Assembly (NCBI GenBank): GCA_963773635.1
Contig: CAVZBW010000005.1
Span: 1,674,001 to 1,738,000 of the forward strand
Length of the DNA stretch: 64,000 bases
DNA from: CAVZBW01 sp963773635
GTDB lineage: Bacteria; Actinomycetota; Acidimicrobiia; Acidimicrobiales; RAAP-2
Reading direction: 5' to 3'
Part shown: positions 7,825 through 15,633 of the stretch, piece by piece
Position numbering within the stretch: the stretch's first letter is position 1
Layout of the letters: the number at the start of each line of letters is the position of its first letter
The notes under the pieces: generated by a model
Database searches by the model: none
What the model saw: only the letters and a program-made list of their open reading frames with translations
What the model was told of the DNA's origin: nothing
Translations under genes and position numbers: made by a program

Positions 7825-8769
7825 GTGAGCGGCCCGGTCGGTGATCTCGACGCGCCCATCACCGAGACGGGCACCGGTCCCCGAGGTCCGGAGGTGGAGA
7901 TGATCGAGGACCGCCAGGCCTCGGTCGGGCGTTTCACCGTCCGGCGTGCCCTGCCCCGCCGGCAACGACGCACGGTGGGGGCCTGGTGCTTCGCCGACCA
8001 CCTGGGGCCTGCGGGCATCGAGGGCACGATCGGCATCGGGGTGGGTCCCCACCCCCACATGGGCCTCCAGACCGTCACCTGGCTCGTGCGGGGGGAGGTC
8101 CTCCACCGAGACAGCCTCGGCTGGGAGCAGGTCATCCGGCCCGGACAGCTCAACCTCATGACGGCAGGGGGCGGCGTCGCCCACGCCGAGGAGGGCACCG
8201 GCACCTACCGGGGCGAGGTGGAGGGCCTCCAGCTGTGGATCGCCCAGCCGGAGGGCACCCGGCACGGACCACCCGCCTTTGAGCACCACTCGGAGCTGCC
8301 CGCGGTCGAGCTGGGTCAGGCGGTGGGCACCGTGGTGATCGGCGAGCTCGCCGGGGTGCGCAGCCCCGCTCGTCATGACACGGAGCTCCTCGGGGCGGAT
8401 CTCGCCCTGCCGATCGGCCGCACCCACCTGCCGCTCGACGTCCGCTTCGAGCACGCGCTGGTCGTCCTGCAGGGCACGGCGACCGTCGACGGGAGTGCCC
8501 TGACCCCTGGCCATCTGGCCTACCTGGGGCGAGGGCGCCCCGACCTGTCGGTCGCCACGACCGAGGGTGCTCGCACCTTCCTCCTCGGTGGCGTGCCCCT
8601 GGGCGAACCCATCGAGATGTGGTGGAACTTCGTGGCGCGGCACCGACGGGAGATGGAGGTCGCCTACCGAGACTGGGAGGACGGCGCCGAGCGTTTCGGC
8701 GCGGTCCGATCGACGCTCCCGCGCCTCTCCGCCCCGGCCCCCTACTGGATCACCTCCTCGCCGGCATGA
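7825..8769 (+). CDS. Pirin family protein
   Basis: A 314-residue bicupin of the pirin family. The N-terminal cupin carries the expected iron-binding pattern: PHPHMGLQTVTWLVRGEVLHRDS supplies two histidines (positions about 77 and 79), followed by GGGVAHAEEG with a third histidine and glutamate. The C-terminal cupin has HALVVLQGTATVDG. Family members act as redox-sensing nuclear factors in animals or as quercetin 2,3-dioxygenases in bacteria. It starts at GTG 7825 without an obvious ribosome site, and its stop overlaps the following MarR start by four bases, so the pair is translationally coupled and the regulator may control it. Confidence 0.88.
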   Translation: MSGPVGDLDAPITETGTGPRGPEVEMIEDRQASVGRFTVRRALPRRQRRTVGAWCFADHLGPAGIEGTIGIGVGPHPHMGLQTVTWLVRGEVLHRDSLGWEQVIRPGQLNLMTAGGGVAHAEEGTGTYRGEVEGLQLWIAQPEGTRHGPPAFEHHSELPAVELGQAVGTVVIGELAGVRSPARHDTELLGADLALPIGRTHLPLDVRFEHALVVLQGTATVDGSALTPGHLAYLGRGRPDLSVATTEGARTFLLGGVPLGEPIEMWWNFVARHRREMEVAYRDWEDGAERFGAVRSTLPRLSAPAPYWITSSPA

Positions 8770-9239
8770 GCACCGCAACCTCGAGGGATCGCGCCGTGTG
8801 GCTGGCGTCTCTGACGCGGTCACTGACCGCCGTGTCCCGTCACACCCATTCGCCGGCCCTCTACTCACGCATGGCCGAGAGGGCCGGTCTGCATCTCCGC
8901 CCCCACCTGGTCGACGTGCTCTTCCGGGTGGCCGAGCTCCAACCGGTCCGGATCTCCGAGGTGGCCGAGACCATGGCCTACGACCGGTCGACCATCTCCC
9001 GGCACGTGGCGGAGCTGGCCGGGGACGGTCTGATCGATCGCTTCTCCGATCCCCACGACGGCCGAGCGGTGATCGTCCGCCTCTCCCGGCGGGGGACGAG
9101 CGCCGTCAACCGGATCCAACAGGCCTGGTACGAGACGCTCGAGGAGCTGACCGCGCCATGGGGCGACCGGGAGCGGTCCGCCTTCCTCCGCCAGCTGGAC
9201 CGCCTCGACGAGGCCCTGACCGCCCTCGACGGGGACTGA
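8766..9239 (+). CDS. MarR-family transcriptional regulator
   Basis: A 157-residue winged-helix protein. The recognition region ISEVAETMAYDRSTISRHV followed by AELAGDGLIDR and the wing SDPHDGRAVIVRLSRRG matches the MarR fold, with the conserved D-x-R-A/D-x-R wing. The ATG at 8766 overlaps the pirin stop (ATGA). MarR proteins usually repress neighbouring genes and release DNA on binding a phenolic or oxidant ligand; control of the pirin gene is inferred from coupling only. Confidence 0.87.
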   Translation: MSTATSRDRAVWLASLTRSLTAVSRHTHSPALYSRMAERAGLHLRPHLVDVLFRVAELQPVRISEVAETMAYDRSTISRHVAELAGDGLIDRFSDPHDGRAVIVRLSRRGTSAVNRIQQAWYETLEELTAPWGDRERSAFLRQLDRLDEALTALDGD

Positions 9240-9294
9240 CCGCCCGACCGCACCACGCGGCGCCGCCGGTGACGCTGGTCACGCCGGTGAGGGG

Positions 9295-10350
9295 TCAGGC
9301 CACCCCGCTCGCCTCGGCGGCCACGCTTTGCATCTCGCTCTCGCAAAAGCTCGTCAGCGCCACGCCGTGCAGGCCGCCCAGGCCACCGCACACGACGGGG
9401 ACCAGCTGATCGGGACGGGCGACCAGGGGCACGCGACCCCGGGCGTCGACGCGGTGCTTGTCCTCGAGCACCTGGCGGTTGCCCGGGCGGAAGAGCTCGG
9501 CGGGCTGCCAGGCGTGGTCGAAGAGGTACTCCTGGAACGACTCGACGGTCGGGAAGGCCGCGCCGAACCGCTCGGCCCACATCGGGTTGACCACGAGGAC
9601 GAGCTGCCCGCTCTCCCCCGTCGGCTCCAGATACCAGTTGTTGAGGGGGAACGCCAGGCACTTGGCGATGGTGTAGGCGAGGTCGCGAGGGTCGTCGTTG
9701 TTGATGTCCGCGAGGGGAAAGGTGCCCTTGCCGCCGTGGACCGTCACGACCGTGCGTTCTGCGGGGAACCCTCGGCGCTCGGCGAGCGACGGCCAGGGCG
9801 AGCGCTCTTCCCACTCCCCGAAGCACAACCCGAAGCGGGCCGGCTGGCCGAACACCGTGCGGCTCGTGTCGCCGGCGCGCTGGCCTCCGATGTTGCGCAG
9901 GCAGAGGGAAAGGGCCCGGCCGATGGTCATCGAGCCGCGGCCGCCGGCACCGCCCAGGCAACCCGCCCGGTAGTCGATACCGAGCCGGTCCCGCTCCGGG
10001 CCGTTGACGATGGTCATCGGAAAGACGCTGGAAGTGGTGGTGGTGAGGGCAAAGGCGTTGAACTCCGGGACCAGCACGGCCTCGAGTGCGGCCAGCGCCA
10101 CGGGGAACGCGGCCGGCTCCACGCCCGCCATCGCGGCATTGATCGCGGCGAGCTCGATGGTGGCCACCCCGTGTAAGGGGGGCAGCGCGCCCAGGACCTC
10201 GTCGGCGTCACGCGTCGTGGATGCGAGCAGCGCCTCGACCCGCTCGTCGGTCGGCGGCAGGAGCGGGGCGCCGTCTCCCCAGCCCTCTCGCAGCGTCAGC
10301 TCGTAGAAGGCGACGGGGTCGTCGGCGATCTCGAGGGTCCGCGCACTCAC
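9295..10350 (-). CDS. Conserved protein of unknown function, partner of the UGSC-like protein
   Basis: A 351-residue soluble protein not recognised by motif. Notable parts are FYELTLREGWGDGAPLLPP near the N-terminus, an alanine-rich helical stretch with TTTTSSVFPMTIVNGP, the glycine-rich segment CLGGAGGRGS, a VVTVHGGKGTF strand-turn, DINNDDPRDLAYTIAKC, and a cysteine near the C-terminus (TSFCESEMQ). It starts at GTG 10350, which overlaps the TGA of the upstream gene (GTGA), so its expression is tied to the UGSC-like protein. The coupling suggests a two-subunit system or enzyme and substrate-handling pair. No signal peptide or membrane helix is seen. Confidence 0.6.
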   Translation of the reverse strand: MSARTLEIADDPVAFYELTLREGWGDGAPLLPPTDERVEALLASTTRDADEVLGALPPLHGVATIELAAINAAMAGVEPAAFPVALAALEAVLVPEFNAFALTTTTSSVFPMTIVNGPERDRLGIDYRAGCLGGAGGRGSMTIGRALSLCLRNIGGQRAGDTSRTVFGQPARFGLCFGEWEERSPWPSLAERRGFPAERTVVTVHGGKGTFPLADINNDDPRDLAYTIAKCLAFPLNNWYLEPTGESGQLVLVVNPMWAERFGAAFPTVESFQEYLFDHAWQPAELFRPGNRQVLEDKHRVDARGRVPLVARPDQLVPVVCGGLGGLHGVALTSFCESEMQSVAAEASGVA

Positions 10351-11237
10351 GCCGTCACCCCGAGGAGGCGGAGGAATGCCGGGTAGAAGTCGATCGCCAC
10401 CTGGTGGAGCTCCTCCTCGGGCCGGGCCTCGAGGGGATAGGGCAGCTCGAGCACCTTCAGGTCCGGATGTCCGAGGTGTGCCGCCATGTTGCGAGCGTGC
10501 GGGACGAACTCCTTGCACACCGCCACGATCGCCGGCTTGCCCGCCCCCTCGAGCGTCGTCGCGTCGTGGACGCTCCACGACGTGCACGAGCCGCAGGTCC
10601 CGAGGCCGGAGATGCCGCAATCGATCGCATCGGTCCACGCCGCGACGTCCGCGGCGGTCGTCGTGCCCTGCTCCCCGACGCGCTCGCCGGTCTGGAGCAC
10701 GACGGGCTTGGCGCCGTCGCGGCGCAAGAAGCGCTCCCAGTCGTCGACGATCAGGATCCACGAGCGCCACGACCCCTCGTGGCGGAGCCCGACCCGCAGT
10801 CCCTCGAGCGGACCGCCCACCGTGTAGGCGGGAGCGCCGACGATCTCGCGGCGCTCGGCCACGGGCACCCGGATGCGGACCCGGCCGGTGGCCCGGGCCG
10901 CGGACGCCGCCGGGGGCTGACTCGCCTCCCGCCGCACCGCGGCAACCGGTCCGTCGGCGCGGCCGGCTTCCTCCCCCCGGGCCGCCCCGCCCTCGCGGGG
11001 ATCATCCAGCTCGACCTCCACCTCGGCGTGGAGCCGGCGGCGCAACGAGGCCGCCAGGATCTCCTGGAGCTGGGCCGCGGGCAGGACGCACTCCTCGCAC
11101 CCCGCGCCCTCGAGCTCCAGCCGGGCCGTGACCCGGGACCGGGCCGCGTCCACCTCCACCACGATCAGATCGGCGCCGTCCGCTCGCAGCATCGACGCCG
11201 GCTCCTCGAGAGCCTCTCGTACCTGCTCGATGTCCAT
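10347..11237 (-). CDS. NifU-like/UGSC-like double-motif protein
   Basis: A 296-residue protein with two parts. The first 70 residues look like a NifU C-terminal-type domain: VVEVDAARSRVTARLELEGA leads into C47-EE-C50. After a variable alanine- and arginine-rich linker, the second part contains GLGTCGSCTSWSVHDA, with C215-GS-C218. This resembles the UGSC family, named for a selenocysteine-Gly-Ser-Cys motif, with an ordinary TGC cysteine codon at the U position here. Redox or metal chemistry at CGSC is plausible but unproven. The ATG at 11237 is the only good start. Coupled to the downstream 351-residue partner by a GTGA overlap. Confidence 0.6.
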   Translation of the reverse strand: MDIEQVREALEEPASMLRADGADLIVVEVDAARSRVTARLELEGAGCEECVLPAAQLQEILAASLRRRLHAEVEVELDDPREGGAARGEEAGRADGPVAAVRREASQPPAASAARATGRVRIRVPVAERREIVGAPAYTVGGPLEGLRVGLRHEGSWRSWILIVDDWERFLRRDGAKPVVLQTGERVGEQGTTTAADVAAWTDAIDCGISGLGTCGSCTSWSVHDATTLEGAGKPAIVAVCKEFVPHARNMAAHLGHPDLKVLELPYPLEARPEEELHQVAIDFYPAFLRLLGVTA

Positions 11238-11309
11238 GCCCCACAGGATATCCCAGACATATAGTTGTGTGCTACACGCATCTTTTGATGCCGGCCGGGG
11301 GCCCGGGCG

Positions 11310-12164
11310 TCACTCCGGCAGCCTCGAAAACACCCGCCGGGCGTTGTCCTCGAGGAAGAGGCGCTCGACGTCGTCGCCCAGCTCGAGCTCCGCCAGCTGG
11401 CTCAGGGCGTGCCGGTGGCCGACGGTGGGGAAATTGGTACCGAAGAGGACCTTGCGACGGCCGGCACGGCGGATGAAGGCGACGAGCTCGGCGTCCCAGT
11501 GCAGGGGCGGGTAGGCCGCCGTGCCCAGGTAGACGTTGGGGTGCTTGAGCGCCATGGCGATGGCCTCTCGCACCCAGGGCCAGCCGGTGTGCGATAGCAC
11601 GAAGGTGGTTTCGGGGAAGTAGATGGCGGGACGATCGACGCCGATGGGATGGCCGCACTCGCTCGGGGCCAGCCCGCCCGACGTACCGGCCTGCATCACC
11701 ATGGGGACGCCCCGTTCCGCGCACAGCGCGTAGTAGGGGTAGAAGTCGGCATCGTCGAAGCGCCGGTCAAAGGAGTGGACGTGGTTGTAGAGGCCGACGA
11801 CCCAGGGCTCGTCCAACGCCTCGGCGGCCCGGCGCACGCCCTCCATCCCCCGGTCGGCGTCGATGACCCAGAGCCCGACGAAACGGCCGGGGAAGCGGCG
11901 CACCAGCCCCTCGGTCTCCCCGTGGGGAGCGGTGATCTCGTGCAGGTCGAACTTGAAGCGGGAGTGGTGGGGCTCGCCCGTCACGATCACGAGGGTGGCG
12001 ATGCCGAGCTCGTCCATGCGGGACACCACGACCTCGGGGGCGGCGAACCCGTCCTGCGGGTCTCGACGGATCTTGAGCGGTACGCCCTGTGCGGCGATCA
12101 CCCGGTCCCAGTCGTCCGCACGAGACGGCGCGAAGGAGTTGCACAGGTAGTCGACGATGCGCAT
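11310..12164 (-). CDS. Amidohydrolase-2 family hydrolase/decarboxylase
   Basis: A 284-residue TIM-barrel protein of the amidohydrolase-2 (ACMSD-like) group. It starts MRIVDYLCNSFAP; later blocks are FPGRFVGLWVIDADRG, the histidine-containing strand TTFVLSHTGWPWVREA and the C-terminal KVLFGTNFP, where ACMSD-like enzymes usually have GSDxP; Asn replaces the usual Asp, and the classic N-terminal HxH is not obvious, so metal binding may be changed. The frame opens at 12197, but ATG 12164 gives the family start and leaves the palindrome at 12179-12194 upstream. Substrate unknown. Confidence 0.72.
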   Translation of the reverse strand: MRIVDYLCNSFAPSRADDWDRVIAAQGVPLKIRRDPQDGFAAPEVVVSRMDELGIATLVIVTGEPHHSRFKFDLHEITAPHGETEGLVRRFPGRFVGLWVIDADRGMEGVRRAAEALDEPWVVGLYNHVHSFDRRFDDADFYPYYALCAERGVPMVMQAGTSGGLAPSECGHPIGVDRPAIYFPETTFVLSHTGWPWVREAIAMALKHPNVYLGTAAYPPLHWDAELVAFIRRAGRRKVLFGTNFPTVGHRHALSQLAELELGDDVERLFLEDNARRVFSRLPE

Positions 12165-12178
12165 GGCCGCAGACGTTA

Positions 12179-12194
12179 AGTCAAACGTTTGACT
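12179..12194. promoter_or_regulatory. Perfect 16-bp palindrome, probable operator
   Basis: AGTCAAACGTTTGACT is a perfect palindrome in the 84-base gap between the divergent amidohydrolase (start 12164) and epimerase-like gene (start 12249). It resembles operators of TetR-type regulators of catabolic genes, and the half-site TCAAAC recurs at 25176. The cognate regulator is not next to it. Confidence 0.55.
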
Positions 12195-12248
12195 CACTCA
12201 ACCGGCCGCGCCCATGATGGCCGACCGGCGGACCGAGGGAGGGGCCCA

Positions 12249-13100
12249 GTGCACTCGGAGCATCTCGGGGAGGAGGACCTGGTGGTCACCAGCTCGACGC
12301 TGGGCAACCCCCCCTTCGCGGAGCTCGTGGAGGTGGCGGCGGCGGCGGGCTTCCGCGGCCTGTCCCTTTGGCCCGCGCACGACTACGGACGGGCCCTCTC
12401 GGAGGGGTCCAGCGCGAGGGGCCTGGCCGGCCTGCTCCGGGACGCCGGGCTCACGGTGACCACGGTCGACTGTGCGGTCGTCTGGGCGGGTCCCGACGAT
12501 CCGGGCGCCCCCTACTTCGAGGAGCCCCCGCTCCCGCTGCTGCTGGAAACGGCCGATGCTTTGGGTGCAGACCTCGTCAACGTGCTGGTGGTGGGTGCTC
12601 GTGGCACGGGACTCGACGAGGCCGCCCGCGCCGTCGGCGACCTCTGCGACGTCCTGGCCGGCCGCGGGTTGACCGCGATGATCGAGTTTTGCGCGGGGAC
12701 GCTCGCCCGCAACCTCGGTGCGGCGCGGTCCATCGTCTCGATGGCCGCACGGCCCAACCTCGGCCTGCTGGTCGACGCCTGGCACGTGCACTTTGGGGCG
12801 GCGACCATCGCCGAGCTCGCCACCCTCCCGGGCCAACTGATCCGCTCGGTCCAGCTCAACGACGCACCGGACGAGCGCCCGGTCGACTACGCGCAGGCCA
12901 CACGACACCGACGGCTCGTGCCCGGCGAGGGCGCGGCGGAGCTGGCGGCGCTGCTCAGGGCGGTGCGCGCGACGGGCACCTCCTGCCCGCTCACGGTGGA
13001 GGTGTTCAACCAGGAGGCGCTCCAACGCCTCGGTGCCCGACGCTGGGCCGAACGGCTCGCCGCGTCGGCACGGATGATCCAGGAGCTCTCCCATGCCTGA
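12249..13100 (+). CDS. Sugar phosphate isomerase/epimerase-like TIM barrel
   Basis: A 283-residue xylose-isomerase-like AP-endonuclease-2-fold protein. The blocks are VVTSSTLGNPPFAELVEVAA, AAGFRGLSLWP, MIEFCAG with the metal-ligand glutamate, LVDAWHVHF with Asp/His, and LTVEVFNQ. Such enzymes isomerise or dehydrate sugar acids, inositols or polyketide-type compounds. GTG 12249 is chosen because GGGAGGGG lies just upstream; an upstream ATG at 12189 would overlap the palindromic operator. Its end overlaps the next gene by 8 bases, making it the first gene of a three-gene coupled operon with LLM and SDR enzymes. Confidence 0.75.
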   Translation: MHSEHLGEEDLVVTSSTLGNPPFAELVEVAAAAGFRGLSLWPAHDYGRALSEGSSARGLAGLLRDAGLTVTTVDCAVVWAGPDDPGAPYFEEPPLPLLLETADALGADLVNVLVVGARGTGLDEAARAVGDLCDVLAGRGLTAMIEFCAGTLARNLGAARSIVSMAARPNLGLLVDAWHVHFGAATIAELATLPGQLIRSVQLNDAPDERPVDYAQATRHRRLVPGEGAAELAALLRAVRATGTSCPLTVEVFNQEALQRLGARRWAERLAASARMIQELSHA

Positions 13101-14043
13101 TACCACCAGCCCGTCGTCGCCCATGCGCTTCACCGTGGGCCTGCCGGTCGAGCGCCCGGACCGCTTTGCCGAGCTCGGCAGCGGGTCGGCGCTCGCCGAG
13201 CTGTCTCGGGCCGCCGAGGACCTCGGGTACGACGCGGTCTCGGTCACCGACCATCCGTTCCCCCCGGAGCGCTGGCTGCGCTCGGGCGGCCACCACACGC
13301 ACGACCCTCTCGTGGCGTTGGCGTACGTGGCCGCGGCCACCTCCACCATCCGGATCCACACCAACATCCTCGTCCTGCCCTACCGCAACGCCTTCCTGGC
13401 CGCGAAGGGCGTCGCCAGTCTGGACGCGCTCTCGGACGGCAGGGTCATCCTCGGGGTGGCCGCCGGTTACCTCGAGGGCGAGTTCTCCGCCCTCGGCGCC
13501 GACCTCTCCGCTCGAAACGAGATGCTCGACGAGGGGATCCGGGCGATGCGGGCCGCCTGGTCCGGCACTCCGCTGTCTTTCGAGGGCAAGTACTTTCATG
13601 CCGACGGCAACGTCATGCTCCCCGAGCCGGTGCAGCGGGGCGGCCCACCGATCTGGATCGGCGGGAACAGCACCCGCGCCATCCGCCGGGCCGTCGAGCT
13701 CGGTCAGGGATGGATGCCCTTCCCTCAGAGCCGCGGGGCGAGCCGCTATACGCGTACGCCCGACATCGACGGCGTCGACGACCTCCGGGCTCGCATCGAG
13801 GTGGCGAACCGGTTGGCGCTCGAGGCCGGCCGCAGCGAGCCGCTCGACATCTGCTTCGTGCCGTTCGGGCTGAGCCTGCTCGACAAGCGAAAGCCCGACT
13901 TTGCGGCCGTTGCCGCTTCGGTGGCCGAGCTTCGTCACCTCGGGGTGACCTGGCTGTCGATCATGCTCCAGGGCGAGACCCGGCGGGCGTTCCTCGACCA
14001 GCTGACGGACTTCGCCGACGAGGTGATCCGGCCGTCCCGATGA
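13093..14043 (+). CDS. LLM-class F420-dependent oxidoreductase
   Basis: A 316-residue luciferase-like enzyme. Characteristic blocks are LGYDAVSVTDHPFPPERW, IRIHTNILVLPYRN, LDALSDGRVILGVAAGYLEGE and PPIWIGGNSTRAIRRAVELG. This set is typical of actinobacterial F420-dependent dehydrogenases/monooxygenases (TIGR03619-like). It overlaps the epimerase-like gene by 8 bases and is overlapped by the SDR gene (ATGA), so the three proteins probably act in one pathway, oxidising or reducing the same carbon skeleton. Cofactor and substrate are inferred from family only. Confidence 0.85.
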   Translation: MPDTTSPSSPMRFTVGLPVERPDRFAELGSGSALAELSRAAEDLGYDAVSVTDHPFPPERWLRSGGHHTHDPLVALAYVAAATSTIRIHTNILVLPYRNAFLAAKGVASLDALSDGRVILGVAAGYLEGEFSALGADLSARNEMLDEGIRAMRAAWSGTPLSFEGKYFHADGNVMLPEPVQRGGPPIWIGGNSTRAIRRAVELGQGWMPFPQSRGASRYTRTPDIDGVDDLRARIEVANRLALEAGRSEPLDICFVPFGLSLLDKRKPDFAAVAASVAELRHLGVTWLSIMLQGETRRAFLDQLTDFADEVIRPSR

Positions 14044-14894
14044 CCACGGGCGCGGGCGAACCCGGCCACCACCCGCCGCCCGAGGAGGCCGACGTGGCCG
14101 GCGGACCTGCGATGCGGGGCCTCTTCGAGGGCAAGGTTGCCGTGCTCGTCGGTGTCGGCCCCGGTCTCGGTCGGGACCTCGCCCGGTGCTTCTTCGAGGC
14201 CGGCGCCGACCTCGCACTCTCGGCACGTCGCGAGGAGGGCCTGGCCCGGATCGCAGACGATCTGGCTGCGCCGCAACGTCGTGTCCTCGCGGTGCCGGCC
14301 GACGTCACGGTGGCCGACGACGTGGCAGGACTGTTTGCCCGAGTGGAGCGCGAGCTGGGGCGGGTCGATGCGGTGGTCTACAACGCCTTTGCCCCGCCCC
14401 CGATGGCGACCGTCGCGGAGCTCGCCGATGCCGACTGGGACGAGAGCTTCTCGGTGAACGTCACCGCGGCGGCCCGCGTGGCTCGCCTGTCCGCGCCCCT
14501 GCTCGCCGCCGTGTCCGGATCGATGGTGCTGATCAACAGCCAGGCGGCCCGCCGAAGCGAGCCGCGCCGCGGGCCGTACTCCGCCTCCAAGGCCGCGCTC
14601 CTGAGCCTGGCGCGGACCCTTGCCGGAGAGCTCGGACCGAGCGGTGTGCGGGTGAACTCCGTCGTGCCTGGGCACATCTGGGGCCCCCCGCTCGAGCGGT
14701 TCTTCGAGGAAAGAGCCCAACGGCTCGGCACCACCCCCGAGCAGGTGTACCGCGACGTCGCCTCCGCCATGGCACTCCGGCGCATCGCCACGGGCCGCGA
14801 GGTGGCCCAGGCGGTGGTGTTCCTGGCGTCGACGCTCGCCAGCGGCATCACCGGCCAGAGCCTCGACGTCAACGCGGGCAATTGGTGGGATTGA
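14040..14894 (+). CDS. Short-chain dehydrogenase/reductase
   Basis: A 284-residue SDR. After an extended N-terminus of about 25 residues, the nucleotide-binding loop reads GVGPGLGRDLA, a variant of TGxxxGxG. The NNAG position is changed to YNAFA, the catalytic serine is in VLINSQAA and the active-site YxxxK is in GPYSASKAALL. The C-terminus GQSLDVNAG-NWW is typical. ATG 14040 overlaps the LLM stop (ATGA). The operon context suggests oxidation of an alcohol made or used by the LLM enzyme. It ends 16 bases from the convergent thioesterase. Confidence 0.85.
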   Translation: MTTGAGEPGHHPPPEEADVAGGPAMRGLFEGKVAVLVGVGPGLGRDLARCFFEAGADLALSARREEGLARIADDLAAPQRRVLAVPADVTVADDVAGLFARVERELGRVDAVVYNAFAPPPMATVAELADADWDESFSVNVTAAARVARLSAPLLAAVSGSMVLINSQAARRSEPRRGPYSASKAALLSLARTLAGELGPSGVRVNSVVPGHIWGPPLERFFEERAQRLGTTPEQVYRDVASAMALRRIATGREVAQAVVFLASTLASGITGQSLDVNAGNWWD

Positions 14895-14910
14895 CCCCCG
14901 GCGGCTCCGG

Positions 14911-15633
14911 CTACGCCTCGTCTCCCGATTTCGCCTTCAGTCCCGGCTGCGCCTCGTCGTAGGTGGCCCGGCCCACCGACTCGGCGGGCACCGTGACCAG
15001 CACGGCACTTGCGCGCACCAGGACCCTCCCACGGTGCGAGAGGGTCCCGCTCGCGTGTCGCCGGCGCCCTCCCCGCTCCGTGAAGTGGCACCGCACCTCG
15101 AGCGGCTGACCGAGCGGGGTCGGGTGGTGATAGCTGACCTCGAGCCGGCCGCCGTAGGTGGGCTCGCCCCCGAGGCCGGTCAGGTAGCCGAAGGCGTCGT
15201 CGAAGAGGGCGGCCACCACGCCCCCGTGGGCGCGGCCCGGGGCGCCCTCGTGGGCTCTTCCGAGCGTGGCACGCACCACCGCCTCGTCGCCCTCCCTCCA
15301 GGCGACGGCCGGCAACGCGAGGGGATTGTCGTGTCCGGAGACCGGGCAGTCCGCGTAGTGCACGATGCGCTCTCCGTGCCCGGGCGTGCCCGCCACCACG
15401 ACCTCTCGCAGGAGGGCGTCGTCGGGCCGAGCGCGCCGCGACCCCTCACGAATGGCACCCGCCCGATCGCCCGCCCACCGCGCCAGCTCGTCGAGCGCAC
15501 CGTCGTCGACCTCGTGCCCCACGAAGGCGTGCGCGAGGTCGCGCAGCGCGGCGGCGGCCCGGGCCCGGGCATGGCCCGCCCCGGTCCCCCGGTCGGGCGC
15601 CAGGGCACGCCCCGGTCCCGCCGGCGGGCTCAC
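14911..15633 (-). CDS. Hotdog thioesterase, last gene of the acyl-CoA operon
   Basis: A 240-residue protein whose C-terminal half is a PaaI-type hotdog domain: APGRAHGGVVAALFDDAFG has the HGG loop and the acidic catalytic pair (DD), followed by YGGRLEVSYHHPTPLGQPL. The N-terminal 90 residues are helical and lack a recognised domain, as in the larger thioesterases of actinobacteria (THEM4/5-like arrangement). It starts at a GTG that overlaps the PaaK-like gene's stop (GTGA) and would release an acid from a CoA thioester made by the operon. Confidence 0.8.
   Translation of the reverse strand: MSPPAGPGRALAPDRGTGAGHARARAAAALRDLAHAFVGHEVDDGALDELARWAGDRAGAIREGSRRARPDDALLREVVVAGTPGHGERIVHYADCPVSGHDNPLALPAVAWREGDEAVVRATLGRAHEGAPGRAHGGVVAALFDDAFGYLTGLGGEPTYGGRLEVSYHHPTPLGQPLEVRCHFTERGGRRRHASGTLSHRGRVLVRASAVLVTVPAESVGRATYDEAQPGLKAKSGDEA

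Noticed and set aside
10576..10612. Selenocysteine (TGA) in the UGSC-like motif
   Set aside because: The codon at the U position is TGC, so an ordinary cysteine is encoded and no SECIS element is needed.
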